64,000 nucleotides of DNA from Deinococcus metalli (GCF_014201805.1 NZ_JACHFK010000001.1:372001-436000); one strand, 5' to 3'. Numbered from the stretch's first letter, positions 27,501 to 37,305 are shown. A program made the numbers and translations. Notes: a model not told the origin generated them from the letters alone.

Positions 27501-30500
27501 GACGCGGGCTCCCTGGGCGGCGGCGACGTCACCCTGACCCGCACGCAGGGCTTCGTGCCCGCCTTAACGGGTGCCCTGACCGTCCAGCCGCTTCCCCTGG
27601 TCAGCGGCACCGGCAGCGCCACCGTGACCGCCACGCTGGGCGGCACGCTGAGCGCGCCCACACTCGCGGCGCAGGTGCAGACGCGCGAGGCGGCCGTGGC
27701 CGGCGTCACGCTGGCCGACACCACCGGCACCCTGACGGGCACGCTGAATGCCCTGGCCGGCGTGCTCACCCAGGACGGACAGACCGTGGCGCAGTTCGAC
27801 GGAAGCACGGTCAAGCTGACCGGCCTCGCGCTGAATGCGGCGGGCAGCGCTGTGAAAATCAGCGGTCAGGCCGCCCTGAGTGGGAGGGCCGACGTGACCG
27901 TCACCGCCAGCGGCACCGTGGGGGGCACGCTGCGCGCCACCTACTCGGCCCGCTCGCTGAACGTGCAGGGCAGCGTGACCGCGCCGCAGGGCCTCGCGGC
28001 AGCGGTGAACGTGAATGTCGATCCGCTGACCGGATGGCACGGCACCGCGCGCGTGACCGGCGGGCCGGCCGGCGTGCTCACCAGTCCGGCCGCGCTGACG
28101 GTCGTCGGGCCGCTCGCCTACCCCCGCGTGGTCGGTGACGCCGGCGTCCTCGGCGCAGGTGCGCGCGTGGTCGCCACGGCCCGCTCGGTGCAGGTGCGGC
28201 TGGTGGACGGCTCCGGCGCGTCCGCCAGCGGGGTGCTGGAGGTCCGGCCAGACGCGCAGGGCGCGTGGGCGTGGAGCGGCGCGGCCAGCGTGACCCGCCC
28301 GGAACTGGGTCTGAGCGTCACGCCCAGTGGCCCGCTGGCCGATCCCCGGCTGGTCCTGAGTGTGCGCCGCGGCGAGTGGCGCGCGGCCGGCACCGCCAGC
28401 CTGCACGCGGCCGACCTGACCGTCAGCGACGGCGAGCGCGACGGCCGGGTCACGTGGGACGGCACGCAGATCGCTGCGACCCTGCCGGGCCTGCAACTGT
28501 CGCGCCTGAACCTGCCCGGCTACGGGGGCACCGTCAGCGCCACCGGCCGCGTGGACTCGGGCGGGCAGACGGGCCGCTTGACCGTACAGGTTGCGGACGT
28601 GACCACGCCGATCACGATTCCGTACCTGGGCGTGACGCTGGCCGGCGACCTGAGCGCTGAGGTGACGCTGCGTGGCGGCAAGCCCAGCGTGCAGGCCACC
28701 GCGGCCCTCCCCACCGGCACCCTGACTGTCAGCGCCGCCCAGGGTGCCGAGCGCTGGACCGGCCGCGTGGAGGGCCGTGTCAGTCACGACCAGGGCACCC
28801 TCGACGTGAACGTGGGCGCGGACGGCAGCGGCGTGACCGGCCGCGTCACCGTGGCCCGCTACCCGGTCGACGTGGCCGGCCAGGACCTCACGCTGGACGG
28901 CACGCTCACCCTGGCCGGGCAGACGTTCCAGGCGGCACTCACCGCCGCCGGCGGAGCGGGCGCCGCGAGCGTGGACGCGTCGGGCGGGATCGCGGACGTC
29001 CTGCCGGCCGTGGCGGGCGTGCTGGCCGTGAAGACCACGGACCAGGGCTACACCGTGCGCGCGGTGCTGGACAGCCTGGAGATCCGCGACCTGAAGCTCG
29101 CGCCGGGCCTGTCCGGGCCGGTCAGCGGCGAGGCCACCCTGCGCGACGGGGGCGGCACCTTCGTCGTGCGCGCCGATCCGCTCAAGGTCGGCAGCAAGAC
29201 GCTGCCCGCCCGCATCGAGGGCACGCAGGTTGCCGGCGACTGGCGCATCCGCGGCTTCCTGGGCGACTCGGCGTTCACGGCCGGCCTGAGCGGCGGCGAG
29301 GTCTTCGGCCAGGGCAGTCTGCGCGCCCTGCCGCTGGGCGCGGTGATTGCTGCCGCTGCCGGCACCACTCCCGGCGAGGGCGTCGTGACCGGGGTGGTCC
29401 GCTTCCGCTTCCCGCTGGCCGATCCGCTGGCGGGCAACGCGACCGTCGTGGCCGAGCGCATCCGCGTGAGTGCGACCTCCACCATGAACGGCCAGCCCAT
29501 GACCGACACCCTGATCGGCAGCGGGTCGCTGGACTTCGCGGGCCGCGAACTGCGCTCCGTGAACGTCCAGCTCGCCGGGGCCGGCACGTGGAACGTGCAC
29601 GGTCAGTACACCCACAGCAAGGTCGACCTGACCGCCGAGTTCGCCGACACGACCTTCACGCCGATCCTGCAACTCGTGCCCGCCCTCGCGGACATGGGCA
29701 CCATGCTGCGCGGCACCGTCGTCCTGAGCGCGGCCGGCACCTATGAGCAGCCCCGCGCCGCCGTGCGCGTGCAGAACCTGACGGGCAGCGTGGCGGGCCT
29801 GAGCGTGCAGGTGCCCAACTTCGCGGGCGACCTGCCGGACAGCGGCGCGTTCACGGCCGGCGGGCGCGTCCTCACCGGCGGCAGCGTGGGCACCGACGGC
29901 GCGGTCACGGTCCGGGGCCAGCTCACGCTCGGGAAACTCAGCGCGACCGCCGTCACCTTCCAGGGGCTGCTCGCTCCACAGGCGCTGGGCGCGCTGCCGA
30001 ACACGACCGCCACACTGAAGCAGGAGACCGACACCCGCTGGACCGTGAACGTGCAGAGCCGCAGCACCAACCCGACGACCGGCGTCGGCACCCTGACCCT
30101 GAGTGGCGACCTCGCCCCGCGCTGGAACCTCACCCTGGCCGCGCGGAACTACAACCTGCCGCTGGGCGTGGTGTACGGCCGCGAAAGCGCCCTGAACGCC
30201 GACCTGAGCGCCGTGGACGACGGTACGGTGATCCGCGTGTCCGGCGCGGCGGACTTCCTGCGCCTGACGCTGGGCCGCGTGAACGCCCCCACCACCATTC
30301 CCTCGCCGGGCCAGTCGGCGGGCAGCGACACGAACGGACGCACCATCGACACCTACGCCAGCCCGCTGCCCGAGCAGTACTCGACCTTCCCCAAACCCGA
30401 ACAGGACGCCGCCGCGACGCCCGTCCGGCCCTTCCTGCAACGCTTGGTGTTCGACGACATTCCCATCCGCGCGCCCAACGGCATCCGCGTGGACGAGAAC

Positions 30501-31340
30501 CTCGTGCGGGCCGAGTTCAGCGGCAACCTGCGGCTGTCGGGCACCGGCGCGCGGCCCGTGCTGACCGGCACCATCGAGTCGCAGCGCGGCTTCATCTATC
30601 TGCGCGAGAACGAGTTCACGCTCCAGGCGTCCAGCGTGTCCTTCGACGGCACCAGTGTGTACCCGAAGTTCGACATCATTGCGCAGGGCGCTGTGCCCGC
30701 CTCGACCACCGGGCAGAGCGTGCCGGTCCGCATCCACCTCACCGGCCAGTTCGTGACGCGCGCCACCGGCGAGACCAGCCTGGACCTGACCACGGCCCTG
30801 AGCTGCACGGCCCAGGGCCCCGCGTGCAGCGACCCGACCACCGGCAGCGCGTACAGCGAGCCGGAACTGTATGCACTCGTCGCCACCGGCGTGCCGAACC
30901 TCGCCGCGCTGCCGGAGAACCTGGGCTCGCTGGGCACCAGCGCCCTCCAGACCGCCCTGAACGTGTTCGTGCTGGGCGAGGTCGAGCGTACCATCGCCCG
31001 CGCCTTCGGCCTGGACGTATTCCGTTTCACGCCGCAGCTCGCGAACGCCGACGGCTCGCTGGGCGCGACCATCACGCTCGGCTCGTACCTCAGCCGCGAC
31101 CTGTACCTGCAGTACCAGGTGAACCTGAACGGCGAGGGCCTGATCGACGCGACCTACAGCACGCCGGACAACCGCTTCACCTTCAAGGTGAGCACGCCGA
31201 TCACGGGCCTCGACCTGCAATCCCTGCGGCCCAGCTTCAGCACCGAGTACAACATCAACCCGCGCACCAGCCTGAGTATCGGCGTGAAGAACACGACGGA
31301 AACGACCCAGGTGCGCTTCGGCGTCACGTACCGCTTCTGA
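21510..31340 (+). CDS. tamB: Translocation and assembly module protein TamB
   Basis: TamB-family (DUF490) proteins bridge the inner and outer membranes and help lipid transport or outer-membrane protein assembly. This one has 3276 residues, far longer than the roughly 1260 of E. coli. A basic start (RRRRRVWPW) leads to one membrane anchor at about residues 34-56 (LLGVLAAAVLVVAFLPTLFG). Some 2700 residues of repetitive beta strands rich in Gly, Thr, Ala and Val follow, such as a long hydrophobic groove would need. The TamB C-terminal domain covers about the last 400 residues and ends with alternating strands and a final Phe (VRFGVTYRF). GTG start, overlapping a possible leader peptide. No tamA lies beside it. 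Confidence 0.93.
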   Translation: MTDDPRPPSRERPQPDPSTAAGSDPAPGAPRRRRRVWPWALLGVLAAAVLVVAFLPTLFGGLLVRQYGGPAGVTAGRVSGPLWAPRVDTLGVTLPGVQARAGSVGVSVAGLDVARKTVTLNVQAADATVALRLKDLLGGQGGTGGGGGGWSVRLGRLDVRSTRVTVDGQGVNIPDGQFTVQPGPDGALAVRGTTNHGPAKADVRIGQGAAGNIVTIHFDADARIVNQYWPGVTGGQLSGQYVIGDGPPRGDVKLTGGALRVPEAKFVTVTGITGSATHRGDDIHYTLTGQGWNGPVTATGGVDLKAKNWTVTADATPTVAGLARALGTTGRGDLKLRVTAGGWTTVRVKAYAQGAGALAGVAFTNAKAEYTFLNENGQRTPQTNDLAFSAETQLAGAPQRIEGDWAFNRAGRATVAGSLGQKPLDVQATISARNVLSFSGTGLGGPLRGTFALGGLALDAVLNPTYGAARARVAVSGVPTDLRAVITGGRAGPFELAGTAVLDTAGLRADLGTATVNLDRSFRGTWTARNLQGAGVTLDGSGRLDLTGGDVTGTLAARVPGLTDTLRGPLALNYVRQQGTFAPGAQLLTWAGDSFRASVRGLRAAGGVRVDGNVTVTTTLKAFGTVTARGNGYDITATGRGTRASVRAVAGGVTVLADTALSAPYDTTARVQGADIQGTLSVGQGVRFTLTTRGETARGVIDGQSVTATGRVNLAALRPLVRIADLDGTLDLNLVGTGGTAWVKAGAAGATITGTLSRAASAVRADLGASFGGVSARLAGRVFPDVQASGTVSAQGQTLNVALAGPYGNLGARATGRTGDLAFGGVTIPAQAVNLRGTVTPRLAVSGTWGDLSATYDAATGLARVTGQQALTAFGQAGRVQGGATWGPPTAGSTAWRGMIDVQGVLDQYTLSARGPWNALDLLVTDAEGLQARGTAALPDGRYSVSVSGPIASQTGQSGLYVDGHIEGRGTEPRGRVTVSDGRGGRATVDLRGFSEFDVKSRGLTLAGQALTGDLSARGGLLTGALTAGPLAVTATDGRIRATGAFAGHDVVASGKLTLPATVSDLNVRVRGPYLDADARGGVADLRGTVTVKAQAYGTAPARVIVPAQTFPLSVSLTGARVAVGGLTYRAGTWAGTLRATYTLAGTPGTLRVEGTGAGLAAVPAGPLTGRVTVLPALGGTLQASLAPFAGVLPAALRPEITPGRVLVTLAPTSATLALNGTRYQGENLGLDARVSWQGGLRAAGTLTHPGTRIPVRYDGQTLAVSGAVLDARALRPLLPGVQGRATLDVQVPGLDTARASGRATVDLRAQGQRAAGTVRLARGQLSADLTSDLNGVPIRVAGALYPRADALVTYQALSGTLRGSADTALTLAVTGTYQKQAVNLTATAGGLSGSAPTLRVTGRAAGADVALAVARGAGSGLAMWRAAGTASLADLKPLAGTAGHVQATVGGTLADLRVTARGEAAGVAFTAPLSYRDSVLRVQGATARLSVGTVRASGTVLPGLALSARATLTGGLPGTYTAQLGGTFARPDVSVQGRLSGGVAGLQATGSQMSAHLLGRDYRAVLTGPRLAGTVRGQLGANALGGVLDAQVKLNTTYLAGDTRVDLRGTPGWNLRAGWSGHLRATGTVPGGPLDAVLDGQGDLKLAGMVGVPPQQARVTATLPATLPFRPGGSVTLAAFDAGVLWGRADQLRVTGTATLSGRTWSAPVASFVGAVADSGGDLSGDVGATYRAGDVSVRLAGPKVAGGATLQGGRYDVTLRAEPVHLARLLPASLDIPTLDVAGRVTASGTVSGGPQRVELRTLAIRGTQGQAGPFSVYGSATYTPRQIDAALSGSLRGGVLRAQGALPAGVHVTVSDLATQYVGAASLGRGTLGADLTLRGSAADPTVEGTVSARTDAVDALLTLAGRVRDPHATARATLLGAARGTVYADLRNLNVPQGRVTARVYGTVGSGANEAKLDLRGEWPNLAGTLRASVAGVKQPVTLTGDGRGAYRLDAGSLGGGDVTLTRTQGFVPALTGALTVQPLPLVSGTGSATVTATLGGTLSAPTLAAQVQTREAAVAGVTLADTTGTLTGTLNALAGVLTQDGQTVAQFDGSTVKLTGLALNAAGSAVKISGQAALSGRADVTVTASGTVGGTLRATYSARSLNVQGSVTAPQGLAAAVNVNVDPLTGWHGTARVTGGPAGVLTSPAALTVVGPLAYPRVVGDAGVLGAGARVVATARSVQVRLVDGSGASASGVLEVRPDAQGAWAWSGAASVTRPELGLSVTPSGPLADPRLVLSVRRGEWRAAGTASLHAADLTVSDGERDGRVTWDGTQIAATLPGLQLSRLNLPGYGGTVSATGRVDSGGQTGRLTVQVADVTTPITIPYLGVTLAGDLSAEVTLRGGKPSVQATAALPTGTLTVSAAQGAERWTGRVEGRVSHDQGTLDVNVGADGSGVTGRVTVARYPVDVAGQDLTLDGTLTLAGQTFQAALTAAGGAGAASVDASGGIADVLPAVAGVLAVKTTDQGYTVRAVLDSLEIRDLKLAPGLSGPVSGEATLRDGGGTFVVRADPLKVGSKTLPARIEGTQVAGDWRIRGFLGDSAFTAGLSGGEVFGQGSLRALPLGAVIAAAAGTTPGEGVVTGVVRFRFPLADPLAGNATVVAERIRVSATSTMNGQPMTDTLIGSGSLDFAGRELRSVNVQLAGAGTWNVHGQYTHSKVDLTAEFADTTFTPILQLVPALADMGTMLRGTVVLSAAGTYEQPRAAVRVQNLTGSVAGLSVQVPNFAGDLPDSGAFTAGGRVLTGGSVGTDGAVTVRGQLTLGKLSATAVTFQGLLAPQALGALPNTTATLKQETDTRWTVNVQSRSTNPTTGVGTLTLSGDLAPRWNLTLAARNYNLPLGVVYGRESALNADLSAVDDGTVIRVSGAADFLRLTLGRVNAPTTIPSPGQSAGSDTNGRTIDTYASPLPEQYSTFPKPEQDAAATPVRPFLQRLVFDDIPIRAPNGIRVDENLVRAEFSGNLRLSGTGARPVLTGTIESQRGFIYLRENEFTLQASSVSFDGTSVYPKFDIIAQGAVPASTTGQSVPVRIHLTGQFVTRATGETSLDLTTALSCTAQGPACSDPTTGSAYSEPELYALVATGVPNLAALPENLGSLGTSALQTALNVFVLGEVERTIARAFGLDVFRFTPQLANADGSLGATITLGSYLSRDLYLQYQVNLNGEGLIDATYSTPDNRFTFKVSTPITGLDLQSLRPSFSTEYNINPRTSLSIGVKNTTETTQVRFGVTYRF

Positions 31341-31358
31341 GAAAGGGGACATAAGCCA

Positions 31359-31390
31359 GGGGCCGCGCCCGGCACTCCGGACGCGGCCCC
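31359..31390. terminator. Hairpin after tamB
   Basis: GGGGCCGCG and CGCGGCCCC pair perfectly, with a further CCGG/CCGG inside. It lies between the convergent ends of tamB and the next gene. No U-run is seen. Confidence 0.6.
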
Positions 31391-31402
31391 GTGGCTCAGG
31401 AT

Positions 31403-31858
<456 letters not shown>

Positions 31859-31865
31859 GCGCGGA

Positions 31866-31871
31866 AGTATA
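31866..31871 (-). promoter_or_regulatory. -10 box, beta-repeat protein gene
   Basis: TATACT on the minus strand, seven bases before the ATG. It is one of the best matches to the -10 consensus in the window. Confidence 0.5.
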
Positions 31872-31901
31872 GCGGGGCAGAGGGGAACGGGTTCGCCGGG
31901 G

Positions 31902-33968
31902 TCAGCGGAGCACGCCGGTGCGCTCGAACCACGCGCGGCGCGTGAGCTGCGGGCCGTCCTCGCCGAGCTGCACGCGGCCCACGTTCCAGCGTTCGAACAG
32001 CAGCCGCAGCGCGCCGCCGAGCAGCGCCGCGCCGTACCACGCGGGCGGCTCGCCGTTCCAGCGCAGCGTCACGCCGTCCCACGCGAGGTGCGGACACCCC
32101 TCGTCGCGCGCGGCCCAGAACATCCCGCCGTGCGCGCCGAAGCGCTGGGCGCGGACCGTCAGGCCCGGCTCGCGCACCTCGTCGTCGAACTGCGGGGCCT
32201 CGAAGGCCGCCGCGTACAGGTCGTACAGGTGCCCCTGGAGGGCGTGGGCCTGTGCGCGCAGCCGCGCTTCCTCGCGTCCGGTCAGGCGGCCCGGCTGGTC
32301 GAGCTGCACGCGGAGGTCCAGCAGCTGGTTCTCGACGGGCACCAGCCGCTGCCGGGGCGTGGGCGGCGGGGGCGGCGGCGGCGGGTCGCCCCGCAGGGTC
32401 GCGGCCGGATCGCGGTACTCGCGGCTGCCCCAGCCCAGCGGTTCGCGCAACGTGCCGCCCTCCACCACCCACAGGCGGTTGGCGACCTCCCGCGCGAAGC
32501 GCCGGTCGTGCGTGACGATCACGACCGCGCCCTCATATGCGTGCACGGCGTCCTCCAGCGCCTGGAGCGCCTCGACGTCAAGGTGGTTGGTGGGTTCGTC
32601 CAGCAGCAGCAGGTCCGCCCGTAGCGCGCTCACCAGCGCCAGACCCGCCCGCGCCCGCTCTCCGCCGGACAGCACCTCGGGCGTCTTGTCCCAGTCGTCC
32701 GCCGTGAAGCCCGCGCGGCCCAGCACGGCGTTCGCTCCGCGCCCGAAGCGCGCCTCGAACTGCGCGTGTAGACCCCGGCCCGGCGTGAGGCCATGCCACG
32801 TCTGGTCCAGACTCGCCACGCCCACGCCGCTGCCGAGGCGCAGCACCGGTTCGGGTGGGCCGGGGTCCGGGGCCAGCTGGCCCGCCAGCAGCCGCATCAG
32901 GGTGGTCTTGCCGGTGCCGTTCGCGCCCATCAGGGCCACGCGGTCGCCCTGCCGCAGCCGGAACGAGGCGTCCGCCAGCACGGGGCGGCCCGCATACGAC
33001 TTGCCCAGGTGCTCGCCCCACGCGACCAGCCGCGCCTGCGACGTGCCTGCCAGCAGGCGCATGCGCAACTGCCGCTCCGGCAGCGGGGCCTCGGGCAGGG
33101 TGACACGGCCCGCCCGGGTTTTCAGGCCCCGCGAACGTCGGCCCCAGCGGTCCAGCTGCGCCACGCTGCCCGACAGCCGGGCCGCCTCGCGCTCGCCCAG
33201 CCGCGCGGCGCGGGACTGCGTGCGCCGTTCCAGCTCGCGCTGCGCCCGCGCCCGTGAGTACCCGCCGGGATACTCCTGGCCCTCGCCGCCCTCCAGCCAC
33301 ACCGAGCGCGTCGCCACCGCGTCCAGAAAATCGCGGTCGTGGCTGGTGAGCACCGTGCCGCCCCGGTAGTCCCGCAGCCAGCCCTCCAGCCACTCGCGCA
33401 TCCGCACGTCCAGGTGATTGGTCGGCTCGTCCAGCACCAGCAGGTCGGGCTCGCGCGCCAGGGCCAGGGCCAGCGCCAGCCGGGTGCGCTCGCCGCCGGA
33501 CAGCGTGGCCGCCTCGCGGTGCAGGAAGCGCGTCAGGTCGAGCATGCCCAGGATGCGGCGCACGCGGGTCGGCCACGCGTACGCCTGTGCCGCCTCCAGG
33601 TGCGTGTGCAGCGCTGTCCACGCCTCCAGCACCGCCGGGTCGCCCAGGTTCGCCTCCAGTGCCAGCACCTCGGCCTCCAGCTCCCGGTACGGGTGCGCGG
33701 CGTCCACCAATGCCTGCACATTCACACCCGCCGGATGCGCGTGGTGCTGTTCCAGTACCGCGATCCCCAGGTCGTCTGCGCGCCACACGCTGCCCTCGTC
33801 CGGGACGAGGTCACCGGTCAGCACGCGCAGCAGCGTCGTCTTGCCGGCCCCGTTGCGGCCCAGCAGCGCCACGCGCTCGCCCTCCGTCACGCCGAGCGAC
33901 ACGCCGTCCAGCACCGCCCGCCCGCCGTACACGACGGTGACGTCCTCGGCGAACAGCAACGTGCCCAC
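31902..33968 (-). CDS. ABC-F family ATPase
   Basis: Two ABC domains lie in one 688-residue chain without membrane spans. The first has Walker A GRNGAGKTT near residue 38 and LSGGERTRLALALA followed by LLVLDEPTNHLD. The second has GANGTGKTT near residue 360, LSGGERARAGLAL and LLLLDEPTNHLD. ABC-F proteins act on the ribosome as translation factors or in antibiotic protection. A poly-proline linker near residue 526 precedes a C-terminal extension of about 150 residues that looks distinct from standard Uup or EttA tails. GTG start with TAGCCT seven bases upstream. Confidence 0.93.
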   Translation of the reverse strand: MGTLLFAEDVTVVYGGRAVLDGVSLGVTEGERVALLGRNGAGKTTLLRVLTGDLVPDEGSVWRADDLGIAVLEQHHAHPAGVNVQALVDAAHPYRELEAEVLALEANLGDPAVLEAWTALHTHLEAAQAYAWPTRVRRILGMLDLTRFLHREAATLSGGERTRLALALALAREPDLLVLDEPTNHLDVRMREWLEGWLRDYRGGTVLTSHDRDFLDAVATRSVWLEGGEGQEYPGGYSRARAQRELERRTQSRAARLGEREAARLSGSVAQLDRWGRRSRGLKTRAGRVTLPEAPLPERQLRMRLLAGTSQARLVAWGEHLGKSYAGRPVLADASFRLRQGDRVALMGANGTGKTTLMRLLAGQLAPDPGPPEPVLRLGSGVGVASLDQTWHGLTPGRGLHAQFEARFGRGANAVLGRAGFTADDWDKTPEVLSGGERARAGLALVSALRADLLLLDEPTNHLDVEALQALEDAVHAYEGAVVIVTHDRRFAREVANRLWVVEGGTLREPLGWGSREYRDPAATLRGDPPPPPPPPTPRQRLVPVENQLLDLRVQLDQPGRLTGREEARLRAQAHALQGHLYDLYAAAFEAPQFDDEVREPGLTVRAQRFGAHGGMFWAARDEGCPHLAWDGVTLRWNGEPPAWYGAALLGGALRLLFERWNVGRVQLGEDGPQLTRRAWFERTGVLR

Positions 33969-33975
33969 GAGCCCG

Positions 33976-33981
33976 AGGCTA
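33976..33981 (-). promoter_or_regulatory. -10 box, ABC-F gene
   Basis: TAGCCT on the minus strand, seven bases before the GTG start. Leaderless arrangement. Confidence 0.42.
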
Positions 33982-34032
33982 GCAGAGGGCCGGGGAGGGG
34001 GAATGGGCCGGATGGCGCAGTGGCGCAGCGGT

Positions 34033-34038
34033 TATGAT
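34033..34038 (+). promoter_or_regulatory. -10 box of trhO
   Basis: TATGAT lies eight bases before the ATG. No ribosome site is visible. Confidence 0.45.
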
Positions 34039-34046
34039 CGGCGGCG

Positions 34047-34934
34047 ATGTCCACGCCCGCCCCATGTATCGTCGCCGCGCTGTACCAGTTCCGGGACGTT
34101 GCTGATCCCGCCGCGCTGCGTGGAGCGCTGCTCGACCTGGGCCGCGCCCATGACCTGTGCGGCACGCTGATCGTCGCGCCCGAGGGCCTGAACGGCACGG
34201 TGGCGGGCACGCGGGAAGGCATCGACGCGCTGCGGGCGTTTCTGCACGGTGAGGGCTTCACGGCGCTGGAGGACAAGGAGTCCGCGGCCGCAGTCCGCCC
34301 GTTCCGGCGCTTCAAGGTGCGCGTGAAGGCCGAGATCGTGACGCTGGGCGTGCCGGTGGCGCCGCGTGAGCGGGTCGGCACGTATGTCCGCCCGGCCGAG
34401 TGGAACGCGCTGCTGGACGACCCGGACGTGGTCGTGATCGACACCCGCAACCGCTACGAGGTGCAGGCCGGCACCTTCCGCGGGGCCGTGTCGCCGGGCA
34501 TCGACTCGTTCCGCGAGTTTCCCGAGTGGCTGGACGGGCACGCGGCCGCTCTGGCGGGCAAGCGTGTGGCGATGTACTGCACGGGCGGCATCCGCTGCGA
34601 GAAGAGCACCAGCCTGCTGCTGGAGCGCGGCTTTACCGACGTGCTGCACCTCCAGGGCGGCATCCTGCGCTACCTGGAAGACGTGCCCGAGGCCGACAGC
34701 CGCTGGGACGGCGAGTGCTTCGTGTTCGACGGCCGCGTGACCGTCGGCCACGGACTCACGCAGGGCGGCGCGGTGATGTGTCACTCGTGTGGCTGGCCGC
34801 TTGACGCCGGTGACCGGCAGCACCCCCAGTACGAGGAGGGCGTGAGTTGCGCCCACTGCGCCGGGCACACCACGTCCGCGCAGAAGGCCGCGTTCCGTGA
34901 GCGCCAGCGCCAGTTCGGCGCCGGACGGCTGTGA
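34047..34934 (+). CDS. trhO: tRNA uridine(34) hydroxylase (rhodanese family)
   Basis: TrhO (YceA/YbfQ type) hydroxylates wobble uridine 34 of certain tRNAs. The 295-residue protein has the family N-terminal domain (LIVAPEGLNGTVAGTREGI) and KVRVKAEIVTLG. A rhodanese domain carries the active-site loop YCTGGIRCEKS, and a Cys-rich tail (CHSCGWPLD and CAHC) could bind zinc. Its stop lies three bases before the stop of the convergent membrane protein gene. Confidence 0.93.
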   Translation: MSTPAPCIVAALYQFRDVADPAALRGALLDLGRAHDLCGTLIVAPEGLNGTVAGTREGIDALRAFLHGEGFTALEDKESAAAVRPFRRFKVRVKAEIVTLGVPVAPRERVGTYVRPAEWNALLDDPDVVVIDTRNRYEVQAGTFRGAVSPGIDSFREFPEWLDGHAAALAGKRVAMYCTGGIRCEKSTSLLLERGFTDVLHLQGGILRYLEDVPEADSRWDGECFVFDGRVTVGHGLTQGGAVMCHSCGWPLDAGDRQHPQYEEGVSCAHCAGHTTSAQKAAFRERQRQFGAGRL

Positions 34935-34937
34935 CGC

Positions 34938-35993
34938 TCAGTCCGTCAGCGCCTCCGGCGGCAGGGCGGGCGGGAACAGCAGGGCGCTGAGGCCCAGGCC
35001 GCCCAGGCCCGCCATGACGGCGACGCCCAGCCACAGCTCCAGGCTCAGGTTGCTCAGGCCGAGCCGCACCGCGCCGCCGAGATACGGTACCCACACGCAC
35101 AGCGGCAGCAGGAACGCGAAGGCCCGAAGGTGGAGGAGGCGCGCCGGCGAGGGCCGCAGCGTGGCGTGCAGCACGTCGGCCAGGAACCCGCAGCCCAGCG
35201 CCAGCAGCGGCACGCGGTAGTCGCCCGGCTGGAGCATCAGCGCGAGGCCCAGGTTCGTGACCGCGTACATGACCGTGATCGCCCCGAACGGCAGCGTGAA
35301 GCGGCGCAGCAGCAGCAGCGCGGGCGCGGTCTGGATCAGCGAGGTCAGCAGCACCGCGCTCAGCTCGCCGCGTGTCTGCACCCACCCGAGGCCCTGCGGC
35401 ACCATCAGCAGGCCCCACATGTACATGTGCATGAACGCCGTGGCTGCCAGCATCGACGTGGCCGACAGCGCCGCGACCCACCGCACCATGCCGGGTGCTG
35501 AGCGCCCGACCGGGGCGCGCCACGCGGCGTTCAGCGGGGACGCCAGGATCAGCATGGCGCCCGTGAACAGCCCCAGGTGGGTGGGGGAGAGCAGCGCTTC
35601 GATCCCCACCTCGATGCCCAGGAACGTGTGCCACAGCAGGTCGCCCGCGCCGGACACCCCGAACAGCGGCACGCCCAGTGCCGCCAGCGCGTAGCCGTCT
35701 GGGAAAGCCGCCAGGCCGCGCCGCCCCAGCCGCCACCCGCGCGAGGCCAGATACAGGCACCACGCGGCCACCGCCGCGAACCCGCTGTAGAACACCGCGT
35801 GCCACGGCGTGAAGAACGACTCGATGGTGTCGCCGCGCTGGTTGTGCGCCCAGCCGTCCAGAAACAGGCCGCCGATCAGCCACAGGCCCAGCAGCATGGT
35901 GGTCAGGTTCTCGCGGGTGGTCGCGCGGTACACCTGCGTGGCGGGCAGGCGCGGCTCCAGGTGGAGCCCCAGGCTCGGCGGCACGGTGGTCAT
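34938..35993 (-). CDS. Integral membrane protein, about nine spans
   Basis: The 351-residue protein is mostly hydrophobic. Its segments include TTMLLGLWLIGGLFLDGW, a span over the FFTPWHAVFYSGFAAVAAWCLYL region, LSPTHLGLFTGAMLILA and VAVMAGLGGLGLSALLF. Conserved-looking polar residues (DGWAHN, PWHAVFYSG, DLLWHTFLG, PTHLG) lie at membrane borders and include several histidines, which suggests metal or haem contact. The family is not identified. TACACT lies five bases before the ATG. Confidence 0.82.
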   Translation of the reverse strand: MTTVPPSLGLHLEPRLPATQVYRATTRENLTTMLLGLWLIGGLFLDGWAHNQRGDTIESFFTPWHAVFYSGFAAVAAWCLYLASRGWRLGRRGLAAFPDGYALAALGVPLFGVSGAGDLLWHTFLGIEVGIEALLSPTHLGLFTGAMLILASPLNAAWRAPVGRSAPGMVRWVAALSATSMLAATAFMHMYMWGLLMVPQGLGWVQTRGELSAVLLTSLIQTAPALLLLRRFTLPFGAITVMYAVTNLGLALMLQPGDYRVPLLALGCGFLADVLHATLRPSPARLLHLRAFAFLLPLCVWVPYLGGAVRLGLSNLSLELWLGVAVMAGLGGLGLSALLFPPALPPEALTD

Positions 35994-35998
35994 GCTCC

Positions 35999-36004
35999 AG
36001 TGTA
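35999..36004 (-). promoter_or_regulatory. -10 box, membrane protein gene
   Basis: TACACT on the minus strand, five bases before the ATG. Confidence 0.4.
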
Positions 36005-36050
36005 GGCCGCGACCGGGTGCGGTAGCGTCCGCTCGGTGTCATCAGCAGCA

Positions 36051-36078
36051 AAGCCCGGACGACGTCGCGTCCGGGCTT
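36051..36078 (-). terminator. Terminator hairpin after small gene
   Basis: AAGCCCGGACG and CGTCCGGGCTT form a perfect 11-pair stem with a six-base loop, 22 bases past the stop of the 36100-36351 gene. Confidence 0.65.
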
Positions 36079-36099
36079 AGGGCAATGCGCTGCCGGTGG

Positions 36100-36351
36100 T
36101 CAGGCGGCGCCGCGGTACGACCCGTCGAACTGCATCTGGCGTTCCAGATCGTCCAGGGCCTGCCGGTACAGTTCGCCCGGCACCTGCGGCACGGCGGCCA
36201 GGAAGGTCGCGGCGTCGGCCAGAGACGCATGGGTGGAATCGTGGTGCCAGCCGGGGCCTTCCGCCTTCAGGCTCGCACGGCCGGCGTGGGTCAGGAACCG
36301 CACGCGGCCCTGGTCCGTCCGCGTGTCGCTGAAGTGACGGGTGACGTTCAT
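36100..36351 (-). CDS. Hypothetical protein, 83 residues
   Basis: The start ATG at 36351 is set by TATGCT six bases upstream. The product (MNVTRHFSDTRTDQGRVRFL and on) is a small mixed alpha/beta protein without membrane spans or signal. A hydrophobic helix AATFLAAVPQVPGELYRQAL is followed by LERQMQF. It stands alone and ends at a strong hairpin. No family is recognised. Confidence 0.65.
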   Translation of the reverse strand: MNVTRHFSDTRTDQGRVRFLTHAGRASLKAEGPGWHHDSTHASLADAATFLAAVPQVPGELYRQALDDLERQMQFDGSYRGAA

Positions 36352-36357
36352 GAGGGC

Positions 36358-36363
36358 AGCATA
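36358..36363 (-). promoter_or_regulatory. -10 box, small hypothetical gene
   Basis: TATGCT on the minus strand, six bases before the chosen ATG. Confidence 0.42.
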
Positions 36364-36468
36364 GGACACGCACCCGGACGCTTGAATCCGCCAAAATGAC
36401 GACGGCTTTAGCTTCCCTTGAGGTTGTGGCAGGGCAGAATGCCGGGCGCCCGTTCTGAACGTGTCCGC

Positions 36469-37305
<837 letters not shown>

